The notes beneath the pieces were generated by a model that made no database searches, had not been told where the DNA came from, and was given only the letters and a program-made list of their open reading frames with translations. A program made the translations under genes and the position numbers. From an uncultured Oscillospiraceae bacterium (GTDB taxonomy: Bacteria > Bacillota_A > Clostridia > Oscillospirales > Acutalibacteraceae): DNA of 64,000 nucleotides. Below are positions 33,512 to 40,988 of the stretch, in pieces. The stretch is from positions 11,336 through 75,335 of the forward strand of contig CAJUNS010000007.1 of NCBI GenBank assembly GCA_910587995.1. The letters are read 5' to 3'. Each line of letters begins with the position of its first letter. Positions within the stretch are counted from its first letter, which is position 1.

Positions 33512-35740
33512 TTACCGGGGATAGCGCCGGGTCCTCTCATCATCTATAACCCCGCTCCAGTTCATGCCAAAGGCGAAGTCGTACCGGTTCCCGCAGCCGT
33601 CCGTGTAGGGTTCCATATCCAGGGGTACGTCCTCGCAGTGGCGCTCCACCGTGTCCATGTTGGCGGGCATCTGCACCGGCAGCAGGCCGCTGGGCTCCGC
33701 CTGGCCGCTCACCAGGTCGAAGATGGCCTGGCTCTGCACGCCAAAGTCGATCAGAATGCCATCCGCGTAGGGCTCGAACTCGGCGGGGACCGTGGGCTTG
33801 TGCATACGCAGCACCACGATGACGGGCTTTTCGCCCATGGCCCGCTTGGTGTCGATAACCAGGTCCAGGTCGGCCTCATTGGCGGCGGAACCGGTTTTGC
33901 CCTTGTAGCCCCGGTTGGTAAAGCCCTCCCGGAAATCGCCTCCGGCAATGCTCTCTTCCCGGGCGTTGGCGGCGGTATAGGGACGGTATTGCAGGCTGAT
34001 GGGCACATAGCCGTTGCCCCCGGCCTCCCGGTCCGCCTGGGAGTACCCATCGGATAGGGGGCTCTCAATAAAGACCAGGGCAAAGTCCGCCTCTTGGGGG
34101 GCGCTCACCCGGTGGTAGTATTTTTCTACCAGCTCCGTGCTGGCCGGGTCTATGTCCTGGGCGGGCAGGCTGTTGCGGAAGAAAGCCTTCATGGGCCCAA
34201 TGTGCCGGGTGGGGATGTACACCTTTTTCCGCTCCCGCTGGGGCAGGGCTCCTTGATTCTTTACCATCACCACGGACTTCAGCTGGGCCTCATAGCCCGC
34301 TTGGCAGAAGGCCTGGCAGCCGGTGGTCCTCTCGCTTTGTTCCGGGTCCAGGTAGGGGTTTTCAAAGAGGCCGCAGCGGAAGATGTTTTTCAGCAGCCGC
34401 ACCGCCGATTCCTCCATGCGCCGGCGCATGGCCTCCTGGCCGTGGCGCTGGCAGCCTAATTGATAGGCCTCCAAAATGGGGCCCATGGCGGAGTTGCCGC
34501 CAAACTGGTCCACTCCGTTTTCAATGGCCAGCAGATGCCGCTGGGCCTCGGAAAGGTCCTCCACCCCGTAGCAGCGGCTGGAGAAGGAGTCGATTTCCGG
34601 CTCTGGGTCGGCGGTAATGCCCCAGTCGGTGCAGACAATGCCATCATAGCCGTACTTTTCCCGCAGCAGGTCGTGGATGATGTAGCGGCTGTAGGAGTTG
34701 CCCACGTTTTTGCCGTCCTTCTGGTCAACGCCCCAGCTGACGGTGTAATAGGGCATAATGGCGGAGGTGGTCTTGGTGGGGCCGTCCAGCTGGAACACGC
34801 CCTCCAGGAAAGGCTTAAGGTGGCCGCTCAGGTTATTCCCCGGGTAAACCGCGAACTTGCCAAAGGGGTAGTGGGCGTCCCGGCCCGCCTCGCAGGGGCC
34901 GCCGCCGGGCCAGTGCTTGGACATGCCGCAGACGCTGTCCCGCCCCCAGCCGGTGGGGGAGCCCTGGGTGGTCTGCAAGCTGTCGCAATAGGCCTTGCCA
35001 AACTCCGCCACCATGCGGGGGTGGGCGCCAAAGGTGTCCTCAAAGCGCATCCAGCGGGGCTCGGTGGCCAGGTCTACCTGAGGGAACAGGGCGGTGGTGA
35101 TGCCCATGGCCCGGCACTCTTTGGAGACCGCGTCGCCAAAGGCCCGGCACAGCTCCGGCGAGAAGGTGGCGGCCATGCCCAGGCCCTCGGGCCATTTGGA
35201 CACATCCCCCGCCCCAGACTTGTACTCGGCCCCGGCCTGGCTGGCCCCGTGCCGGGGGTCGCTGGAAATGTTCACCGGGATGCCCCAAGGGAGGCTCTCG
35301 GCAAAGCTTTGCAGCTGGTTGCTCCACCGGGCGGCGGTTCCGGCGTTTTCCAGGGCCATGGCCAGCACATGGCGCACATGGTCCTTCTCGATGAAATGCC
35401 GCTGCTGGTCAGTCAGGTCCCAGTGCTCCGCGCCGCTTTCCGAGAGGGTCTTGCCTCCATAGGTGCCGGGGAAGGGCCCGTGGGGCTGGGCGGGGACCAT
35501 CTGATGGGGCGAGTAGAGCATCAGCCCCGCGATCTCCTCCACCGAGAGCCGGCTGGCCAAGTCCCGGGCCCGGTCTTCCGGGTCAAGCCGCCAGTCCTCA
35601 TAGGGCAGCAGCTCTCCGGTTCCGGCCAGGTCCTTAAAGTAGAGCCCGTCCACCTGCAGCACATTTGCCCCAGCGGCGCCGATCTCCGGCCCGTCAGGGT
35701 TTTGATAGATCTGGTAAGCGGGGGCGTTTTTGTTTTCCAT
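33512..35740 (-). CDS. Glycoside hydrolase family 3 protein
   Basis: 742 residues, GH3 N barrel (about 60-400) plus C domain (about 490-700). The nucleophile Asp372 lies in IVCTDWGI (usual form SDW), and SKHWPGGG (274-281) matches the substrate KHFPGDG loop. No signal peptide, so it acts on imported oligosaccharides, most likely as a beta-glucosidase or related beta-glycosidase. It heads the minus-strand operon with the GyrI-like and anchored proteins. AAAGGAGAGAGG is the ribosome binding site. Its leader contains an inverted-repeat element, and its promoter lies next to repeat copy D. Confidence 0.92.
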   Translation of the reverse strand: MENKNAPAYQIYQNPDGPEIGAAGANVLQVDGLYFKDLAGTGELLPYEDWRLDPEDRARDLASRLSVEEIAGLMLYSPHQMVPAQPHGPFPGTYGGKTLSESGAEHWDLTDQQRHFIEKDHVRHVLAMALENAGTAARWSNQLQSFAESLPWGIPVNISSDPRHGASQAGAEYKSGAGDVSKWPEGLGMAATFSPELCRAFGDAVSKECRAMGITTALFPQVDLATEPRWMRFEDTFGAHPRMVAEFGKAYCDSLQTTQGSPTGWGRDSVCGMSKHWPGGGPCEAGRDAHYPFGKFAVYPGNNLSGHLKPFLEGVFQLDGPTKTTSAIMPYYTVSWGVDQKDGKNVGNSYSRYIIHDLLREKYGYDGIVCTDWGITADPEPEIDSFSSRCYGVEDLSEAQRHLLAIENGVDQFGGNSAMGPILEAYQLGCQRHGQEAMRRRMEESAVRLLKNIFRCGLFENPYLDPEQSERTTGCQAFCQAGYEAQLKSVVMVKNQGALPQRERKKVYIPTRHIGPMKAFFRNSLPAQDIDPASTELVEKYYHRVSAPQEADFALVFIESPLSDGYSQADREAGGNGYVPISLQYRPYTAANAREESIAGGDFREGFTNRGYKGKTGSAANEADLDLVIDTKRAMGEKPVIVVLRMHKPTVPAEFEPYADGILIDFGVQSQAIFDLVSGQAEPSGLLPVQMPANMDTVERHCEDVPLDMEPYTDGCGNRYDFAFGMNWSGVIDDERTRRYPR

Positions 35741-35786
35741 AGCAACCTCTCTCCTTTTGGCGAAATTTGATAATTTGACGTGAAAA

Positions 35787-35877
35787 TCTGTTTTAAAACC
35801 CCGGCAGCTTGTCTTTTTGCCCAGAAAGCTTCCTCATCTCCGCTAAAATTCAAGCATCCCTCTGGCTTTAAAACAGA
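35787..35877. repeat. MITE-like inverted-repeat element (family 2) in the GH3 leader
   Basis: 91 bp bounded by the perfect 11-bp inverted repeats TCTGTTTTAAA (35787-35797) and TTTAAAACAGA (35867-35877). GTCTTTTTGCCC at 35811-35822 lies 20 bp into the arm, the same offset as in the copy at 8307. It starts a few bases after the predicted GH3 transcription start, so the mRNA leader would fold from near its 5' end. Confidence 0.7.
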
Positions 35878-35888
35878 CTCTCAAAAAT

Positions 35889-35917
35889 ATTATACCGGAT
35901 TGCCTAAGGGCTGTCAA
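35889..35917 (-). promoter_or_regulatory. Promoter of the GH3 operon, linked to repeat copy D
   Basis: Minus strand: TTGACA (35917-35912), 17-bp spacer, TATAAT (35894-35889), both perfect. It lies 29 bp from the CTCTGTGG of the repeat. Confidence 0.92.
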
Positions 35918-35937
35918 CACAAAGCTAGGGGGCGGAA

Positions 35938-36028
35938 GTGTCCCAACCACAGAGATAATCATCTGTGTTCCCCCCCGCCCGTAGGGCGGGGGGGAACACA
36001 GAAAGCTCTCCGAAACGGACGCTCCCCT
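35938..36028 (-). repeat. Promoter-linked dispersed repeat, copy D
   Basis: Read on the minus strand: GGAGCGTCCGTTTCGGAGAG, a C/G hairpin with the same CGCCC/GGGCG core as other copies, CACAGATGATTATCTCTGTGG, then TTGGGACAC. It is nearly identical to copy A (49856) and points toward the GH3 promoter. Confidence 0.88.
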
Positions 36029-36097
36029 GGGGGGCCCAGCCGCGAAAAGGCGCGGCATTAGGGGGATTTTTGCCACATCCAAACCGGCTGGAAGAGA

Positions 36098-36126
36098 TTG
36101 CATATTTTCACCGCCCATGCTATAAT
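36098..36126 (+). promoter_or_regulatory. Promoter of the UroD-like gene
   Basis: TTGCAT (36098-36103), 17-bp spacer, perfect TATAAT (36121-36126). It diverges from the GH3 promoter across repeat copy D. Confidence 0.85.
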
Positions 36127-36187
36127 TTCTCCAAGGGCCGCACCCTGAAAGGACGGGCGGCAAATTTTTAGCCTCAGGAGGACCCCA

Positions 36188-37141
36188 ATGACAAAGCGGG
36201 AGCGCGTATGCGCGGCAATTGAAGGTAGAAAGCCGGACCATGTTCCGGCGGGATTTTCCCTGCACTTTCCCAAAGGGGAAGAGCACGGCCAGGCCGGGGT
36301 GGAAAGCCATCTGCGGTTTTTCCGGGAGACCGGCCTGGACATCAGCAAGATTATGAATGAAAACCTGGCTACATATGTGGGGGAGGTCCCGGCTCCGGCT
36401 GATTGGAAGACCGTGCGCAAGGCCTGCCGGGAAGGGGGCTTTGTGGAGGCCCAGCGGGAGTTTGCCCAGCGCGTTCTGGCCGGAGCCAGGGAAGAGGGCT
36501 ATTTCCTCGGCACCCTCCATGGAATCACCGCTTCCGCCATTCACCCCATGGAGGGGTTTTATGGGTACGAGGCCTCCCGGACCCGGCTGGTAGAGCATTT
36601 GCGGGAGGACGAGGGCCCGGTGCTGGACGCCATGAAGGAGATTGCCCAGCGGCAGTGCCAGCTGGTGCGGGCTTATCAGGAAATGGGCGTTCAGGGAGTT
36701 TATTACGCCTCCCTGGGCGGTGAGCCCCGCTGGTTTACCGACGAAGAGTTCGCCCGGTGGATCGCCCCTCTGGACCGGCTGATTCTCACCGAAATTCAAA
36801 AGGCCGGGCTCCACGCCTTTTTGCACATCTGCAAGGATGGCCTCAATATGGAGCGCTACCGGGACTATCCGGCGGACGTGGTGAACTGGGGTGTGTACGA
36901 AGCGCCCCTCTCCTTGGAGGAGGGCCGGAGGCTGTTTCCCGGCAAGGCGGTTATGGGCGGCTTGGCCAACCGGGGCGGCCCCCTGGACTCCGGCACAAAG
37001 GAGGAGCTGGAGGCCGAGGTGCGAAAGCTGATTGCCCAGCAGCGGGGCCAGGGCTTTTTGCTGGGCGCGGACTGCACGCTGCCTACGGAAACGGCCTATG
37101 AGCGCATCCGCTTTGTGGCGGACCTAGCCCATACCTTATAA
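36188..37141 (+). CDS. Uroporphyrinogen decarboxylase (URO-D) family protein
   Basis: 317 residues, a single URO-D TIM barrel. It starts TKRERVCAAIEGRKPDHVPAGF, the usual URO-D-like opening, and ends with QGFLLGADCTLPTETAYERI, the family C-terminal motif. Corrinoid methyltransferases (MtaA/MtbA type) and true decarboxylases share this fold. Lack of a heme gene next door and the sugar-related neighbours favour a methyltransferase-like or unknown role. AGGAGG precedes the ATG. A TIM-barrel isomerase gene follows with its own promoter. Confidence 0.88.
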   Translation: MTKRERVCAAIEGRKPDHVPAGFSLHFPKGEEHGQAGVESHLRFFRETGLDISKIMNENLATYVGEVPAPADWKTVRKACREGGFVEAQREFAQRVLAGAREEGYFLGTLHGITASAIHPMEGFYGYEASRTRLVEHLREDEGPVLDAMKEIAQRQCQLVRAYQEMGVQGVYYASLGGEPRWFTDEEFARWIAPLDRLILTEIQKAGLHAFLHICKDGLNMERYRDYPADVVNWGVYEAPLSLEEGRRLFPGKAVMGGLANRGGPLDSGTKEELEAEVRKLIAQQRGQGFLLGADCTLPTETAYERIRFVADLAHTL

Positions 37142-37183
37142 AGAGGCCGTAAAAAACGCGGGCGGGAGCCCCTCTCCCCACTT

Positions 37184-37270
37184 GGGAGTGTCCATTTCGA
37201 GGAGTTTTTCCTGTTCCCCAGCCCGTGGGGCGGGGGAACACGGATGGATCTCTCTGTGGTTTGGACAATC
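37184..37270 (+). repeat. Promoter-linked dispersed repeat, copy C
   Basis: GGGAGTGTCCATTTCGAGGA, TGTTCCCCAGCCCGTGGGG and CTCTCTGTGG follow in family order with several substitutions, making this the most diverged full-length copy. It ends 28 bp (from CTGTGG) before the -35 box of the next gene. Confidence 0.82.
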
Positions 37271-37287
37271 CCCTGTACTTTCCTGTC

Positions 37288-37316
37288 TTGACATTTTTCT
37301 CTGGCGGATGTACACT
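37288..37316 (+). promoter_or_regulatory. Promoter of the TIM-barrel isomerase gene, linked to repeat copy C
   Basis: Perfect TTGACA (37288-37293), 17-bp spacer, TACACT (37311-37316). Confidence 0.88.
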
Positions 37317-37368
37317 AAAGCCAACCAGCTCCACCCATCCATTCTTCATTGAGAAAGGACCGTGCCCC

Positions 37369-38244
37369 ATGCTGCTCTCCACGCAAACCGAGGTCCTGGG
37401 CCCCCTGTTCGGCGAGCCCCAGGCCATCCGCATGCTGGCCCAGGCCGGCTTCGACGCCTTTGACCTGAGCCTGTTTTCCATGTTCTCCGACCCCAACTAT
37501 GCCATGAACCGCCCTGACTACCAAGAGTATGCCGCCTCTTTGCGCAATGTGGCCCAAGAGGCGGGCATTGTGTGCAACCAGGCCCACGCCCCCTTCGCCT
37601 CCAGCGAGGGGGACCCGGCAAAAGACGAGGCCCGCTTTCAGACCATTGTCCGCTCTCTGGAGATCGCCTCCATTGTGGGGGCGAAGATCATTGTGGTCCA
37701 CCCCAAGCAGCACCTGGACTACCGCACCCATGCTGCCCAGCTGATGGAGCTGAACCTGGAGTTTTACCGCCGCCTGATTCCCTACTGCGAAGAGTACGGC
37801 ATCAAAGTGGCCTGCGAAAACATGTGGCAGTATAACGACCAGGCCCGCCACATCCGGGACAGCGTGTGCTCCCGGCCCCAGGAGTTCTGCGCGTACATCG
37901 ACGAGCTGAACAGCCCCTGGATTGTGGGCTGCCTGGACGTGGGCCACACCGTGCTGACCGATGAGGACCTGCCCTCCTTTGTCCGGACCATGGGTCCGGA
38001 CCGCCTGCAGGCCCTTCATGTACACGACAACGACCAGTGCGCCGACAGCCACACCCTGCCTTTTGTAATGGGCGGCGTGGACTTTGCCGCGCTTACCGCG
38101 GCGCTGAAGGAGACCGGCTACCGGGGGGACTTCACCTTGGAGGCGGACGCCTTCTTGCTGCGCTTCCCTAAGCCGCTGATTCCCGAGGCGCTGCGGCTGA
38201 TGTACCACACAGGCCGCTATCTGGCGGACCAGGCGGGAGCCTGA
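37369..38244 (+). CDS. Sugar phosphate isomerase/epimerase (xylose isomerase-like TIM barrel)
   Basis: 291 residues, AP-endonuclease-2 fold. Metal-site pieces seen: CNQAHAPF, KIIVVHPKQH, VACENMWQYN with catalytic Glu, GCLDVGHTVL, QALHVHDND and FTLEADAFL. Such enzymes isomerise or epimerise keto sugars, inositols or related polyols. GAAAGGA lies upstream of the ATG. Together with the GH3 and URO-D-like genes this suggests local carbohydrate catabolism, though each gene here has its own promoter. Confidence 0.9.
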   Translation: MLLSTQTEVLGPLFGEPQAIRMLAQAGFDAFDLSLFSMFSDPNYAMNRPDYQEYAASLRNVAQEAGIVCNQAHAPFASSEGDPAKDEARFQTIVRSLEIASIVGAKIIVVHPKQHLDYRTHAAQLMELNLEFYRRLIPYCEEYGIKVACENMWQYNDQARHIRDSVCSRPQEFCAYIDELNSPWIVGCLDVGHTVLTDEDLPSFVRTMGPDRLQALHVHDNDQCADSHTLPFVMGGVDFAALTAALKETGYRGDFTLEADAFLLRFPKPLIPEALRLMYHTGRYLADQAGA

Positions 38245-38250
38245 GGCAAA

Positions 38251-38287
38251 CGGAAAAAGGACGGTCGCTTGGCCCGTCCTTTTTCCG
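38251..38287 (+). terminator. Terminator after the TIM-barrel isomerase gene
   Basis: CGGAAAAAGGACGG (38251-38264) pairs perfectly with CCGTCCTTTTTCCG (38274-38287); the T-run is within the stem. Confidence 0.85.
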
Positions 38288-38340
38288 CTTTACCGGGCTC
38301 TTTTTGGAATGAAGGGCCAGGCAGGCCGCGAAAAAATATC

Positions 38341-38369
38341 TGGACAGGAAATAGTTTCTATGCTATAAT
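38341..38369 (+). promoter_or_regulatory. Promoter of chemoreceptor 1
   Basis: TGGACA (38341-38346), 17-bp spacer, TATAAT (38364-38369). Sigma-A type, not the sigma-28 flagellar consensus. Confidence 0.8.
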
Positions 38370-38375
38370 ATTATC

Positions 38376-38616
38376 AATGAGACCAGTGGGACAGCGAAAG
38401 GCCGCGAAGCGGTTTTTCGCTGTCCCACCGTCAGGGAAAGCGGCCTCAAGCAGCGCCGGATGAGGTTAGGCTTGCCTGATTCCTTTGACGGAAAATCCCT
38501 CTGCAATCTGGCGGAGCCAGAGGGTAAGAGGCGGTCCGTCCGGCTGGTCCATCCCAGGAGTCAGGGAGCGGTTCCCCAAGGCGTCTTCCCAAACTGTTTT
38601 CTACGGAGGAGAGTTT
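38376..38616 (+). promoter_or_regulatory. Long structured leader of chemoreceptor 1
   Basis: About 240 nt separate the promoter from the start codon. It opens with a 14-bp perfect stem, GTGGGACAGCGAAA (38386-38399) with TTTCGCTGTCCCAC (38415-38428), capped by a CCGC-GAA-GCGG hairpin. CCCTCTG/CAGAGGG (38497-38503/38518-38524) follows further on. No c-di-GMP (GEMM) or other riboswitch core that I know is visible. A post-transcriptional control element is likely but unidentified. Confidence 0.5.
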
Positions 38617-40644
38617 ATGAAGTTCCTTGCAAACAAAAAACTTGCTACGCGCATTGGCATCATCACAACCGTGCTCGTTTTAGGCGGGATGCTTTTGCTC
38701 TGGGTCACAGTGTCCACCAACGCGTCCGCGACGGTGCAGGGCAACATCACCAACCAGTTGACGGACGCGGTGGAATCCCGCGCGGCCATCATCAACGACT
38801 ATGTCGCCTCGGCGGAGGAATATGTAAAGGCCTTCGCCCTGGGTAGCGAGGTACGGGAGCTTTTGCGGGATCCGGAAAATCCGGAGCTGGTGGAAAAGGC
38901 CCAGCGGTATACCGAGGACTTTGCCTCGGTAAAGGGTGTTTTCGAAGGGCTGTATATCGCCACCCCTGTTACCCATGTTCTTACCCACACCTCCCAGGGG
39001 GCCATTGGCATGACCACCCGGACGGGAGATTCCTTAGAAGAATTTCAAAAAAGCATTTTAGCCCGGCAGGAGCTGACAAATCTTGGAATCATGAAGTCTC
39101 CGGGCACGGGCAGCATGATTCTTTCTATGTATTATCCCATTTTTGAGGGGGAGCGCTGCATTGGCTATGTGGGGGCCGGGGTTTATGCCAGCCACCTGAT
39201 GGACGCGCTGCTGAATTTAGACGTCCAAGGCCTGCCGGACAGCGAGTATGCCTTTCTTAACGTGGATTCCGGCGTATACCTGTACCACGAGGACCAGGAG
39301 CTGCTAAACACGGAGACCACGGACATAGGATATCAAGAAATTCTCCGGCGGATCCGGGAAGAGGAGAGCACCCAGGCGGGTACATATTCTTACCGGGATG
39401 AAAAGGGCCGGGAGCAGCTTGCGGTGTATAAATACTTGAAAGACCGGGGATGGGTGTTCCTGGTCCGGGAAAGCGCCGCGCAGGTCTTCCGTGCCGTAAC
39501 CGCCGTTCGGATTATTGTAGGCGTTCTGTGCGCCCTGGTGGCCGCCGCCATTATTTTAATCACCCTGCTGATTCTGCGCCGGGAGAGCCGGGAGCTGTTG
39601 GTGGTAGAGGAGGCCATCAGCCGTTTGGGAGATTTGAACCTATCTGCCGATGGGGAACTGAAGCGTTTTTACGGCAGAAAGGATGAGATTGGCAGAATTG
39701 CCCAAACCACCCACCAGGTATGCGGCCAGCTGCGGGAGACCATTGATGACGTGGGGCGCGTCCTGGGCGAGATTGCGGAAGGAAACCTGACCGTGGATGT
39801 GGAGAAAAACGAAAGCCTCTATATTGGAGACTTCCGGGTTTTATGGGAAAGCCTGTGCTCCATCCACGCCAACCTGATGCGGGTGCTCCGGGATATTTCT
39901 CAGGTAGCCAGCCAGGTGGATACCAGCGCGGACCAGGTCTCCACCGGCGCCCAGGCCTTGAGCCAGGGCACTGCGGAGCAGGCCACCTCCATTGACGGAC
40001 TGATTGAGAATGTAAGCGCCATTACCGCCCAGATTCAAACCAGCGAGGTGCGCTGCGGCAGCGCGGGAGAGCTGGTAGACAAGGCCGCCGCATACGCGGC
40101 GGAGGCCGACGCCAAAATGGGCCAACTGATGACAGCCACCCAGAACATCGACGCTTCCTCCTCCCGCATTGTGACCATTATCAAAACCATAGAGGACATT
40201 GCTTTCCAGACCAACATTCTGGCCTTAAACGCCTCGGTGGAGGCCGCCCGGGCCGGTACGGCGGGAAAAGGCTTCTCTGTGGTGGCGCAGGAGGTGCGGA
40301 ACCTGGCTTCTAAGTCAACGGAGGCCGCCCAGGACACAAACACTTTGGTAAGCCGCTCTATCCAAGATGTAAAAGTTGGAGCCGAGTCCACAGACATGGC
40401 GGTCTCAGCCATGCAGCTGATTAACGGCTGCGTCCAGTCCATTAAATCGCTGATGGATGAAATCTCCGCCGCCAGCGCCCAGCAGTCCGAGATGATCGTT
40501 CTGGTGGAAAGGGGCATTAAGGAAATCTCTCACGTGGTGCAGACAAACGCCGCCTCCGCGGAGGATAGCGCCGCTGTATCTAAGGAGCTCTCCGGGCAGG
40601 CCAGAGCCTTGAACCAGCTGATCAGCCGGTTCCGTATTTCCTAG
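38617..40644 (+). CDS. Methyl-accepting chemotaxis protein with dCache-type sensor
   Basis: 675 residues. Helix 1 about 10-32, an extracellular sensor of about 250 residues that fits dCache_1 (PNIVES-like central strands, SMYYPIFEGERCIGYVGAGV), helix 2 about 287-310, HAMP about 310-365, then the coiled-coil MA domain. The signalling tip reads IEDIAFQTNILALNASVEAARAG, as in other MCPs. No C-terminal receptor-modification pentapeptide. The ligand is unknown; dCache domains often bind amino acids or organic acids. GGAGGAG lies 6 bases before the ATG at 38617; a longer reading would include the leader. No flagellar genes are in the window. Confidence 0.93.
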   Translation: MKFLANKKLATRIGIITTVLVLGGMLLLWVTVSTNASATVQGNITNQLTDAVESRAAIINDYVASAEEYVKAFALGSEVRELLRDPENPELVEKAQRYTEDFASVKGVFEGLYIATPVTHVLTHTSQGAIGMTTRTGDSLEEFQKSILARQELTNLGIMKSPGTGSMILSMYYPIFEGERCIGYVGAGVYASHLMDALLNLDVQGLPDSEYAFLNVDSGVYLYHEDQELLNTETTDIGYQEILRRIREEESTQAGTYSYRDEKGREQLAVYKYLKDRGWVFLVRESAAQVFRAVTAVRIIVGVLCALVAAAIILITLLILRRESRELLVVEEAISRLGDLNLSADGELKRFYGRKDEIGRIAQTTHQVCGQLRETIDDVGRVLGEIAEGNLTVDVEKNESLYIGDFRVLWESLCSIHANLMRVLRDISQVASQVDTSADQVSTGAQALSQGTAEQATSIDGLIENVSAITAQIQTSEVRCGSAGELVDKAAAYAAEADAKMGQLMTATQNIDASSSRIVTIIKTIEDIAFQTNILALNASVEAARAGTAGKGFSVVAQEVRNLASKSTEAAQDTNTLVSRSIQDVKVGAESTDMAVSAMQLINGCVQSIKSLMDEISAASAQQSEMIVLVERGIKEISHVVQTNAASAEDSAAVSKELSGQARALNQLISRFRIS

Positions 40645-40679
40645 AAAGCCGGCCTGCGGGAAATCAAATAGAAACATAG

Positions 40680-40714
40680 AAAGAGGCTGTTGTGTGACGC
40701 AACAGCCTCTTTTT
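40680..40714 (+). terminator. Terminator of chemoreceptor 1
   Basis: AAAGAGGCTGTTG (40680-40692), loop TGTGACG, CAACAGCCTCTTT (40700-40712), then TT. Confidence 0.93.
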
Positions 40715-40761
40715 GTGGTGCTTTTGTGCAGGACCGTTATGCGCGCGGAACAGCGTGTTTG

Positions 40762-40884
40762 TAGTAAAATACAGTTAACGCAGTTCAAAAGAGGTGATAC
40801 CTCTTTTGAACCTGGCGGCACAGACGCGCCCGCGCCGCCCTGCTTGAAAATCGGGTAACACCGATTTTCAAGTGCGTTTTACTA
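40762..40884. repeat. Four-way-junction palindromic element
   Basis: Non-coding, between two convergent chemoreceptor genes. The outer stem is TAGTAAAA (40762-40769) with TTTTACTA (40877-40884), continued by CGCA (40779-40782) with TGCG (40873-40876). Inside are three hairpins: GTTCAAAAGAGGT/ACCTCTTTTGAAC with a 3-nt loop (40783-40811), GGCGGC/GCCGCC (40814-40839), and CTTGAAAATCGG/CCGATTTTCAAG with a 6-nt loop (40843-40872). Hairpins 1 and 3 abut the outer stem without a gap. It could be a mobile MITE-like element or a structured RNA; no copy elsewhere in the window. Confidence 0.75.
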
Positions 40885-40934
40885 TAGTGGCAAGGATTTC
40901 CCTTCCGCCAGAGAAGCGGTTCGCACGCAAAAGA

Positions 40935-40966
40935 AGAGCCCCCCAGGCGGGAGACTCTTGACTATT
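40935..40966 (-). terminator. Weak terminator of chemoreceptor 2
   Basis: Minus strand AGAG...CTCT hairpin with a mismatched C/G stem, followed by TCTTTT. Confidence 0.4.
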
Positions 40967-40988
40967 TTGTTAACGCAACAGCTGGGGC

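Noticed and set aside
34460..35770. 436-codon plus-strand frame opposite the GH3 gene
   Set aside because: It mirrors codon positions of GH3, is Gly/Val/His-rich without any family motif, and spans the GH3 start and leader.
35780..36061. Recurring peptide such as NHRDNHLCSP in several small frames (also near 37200, 49900, 54340)
   Set aside because: These are translations of the promoter-linked DNA repeat in different places, not a protein family.
40786..40872. The paired hairpins between chemoreceptors as simple terminators
   Set aside because: They have no T-runs, and each chemoreceptor gene has its own terminator signal outside the element.
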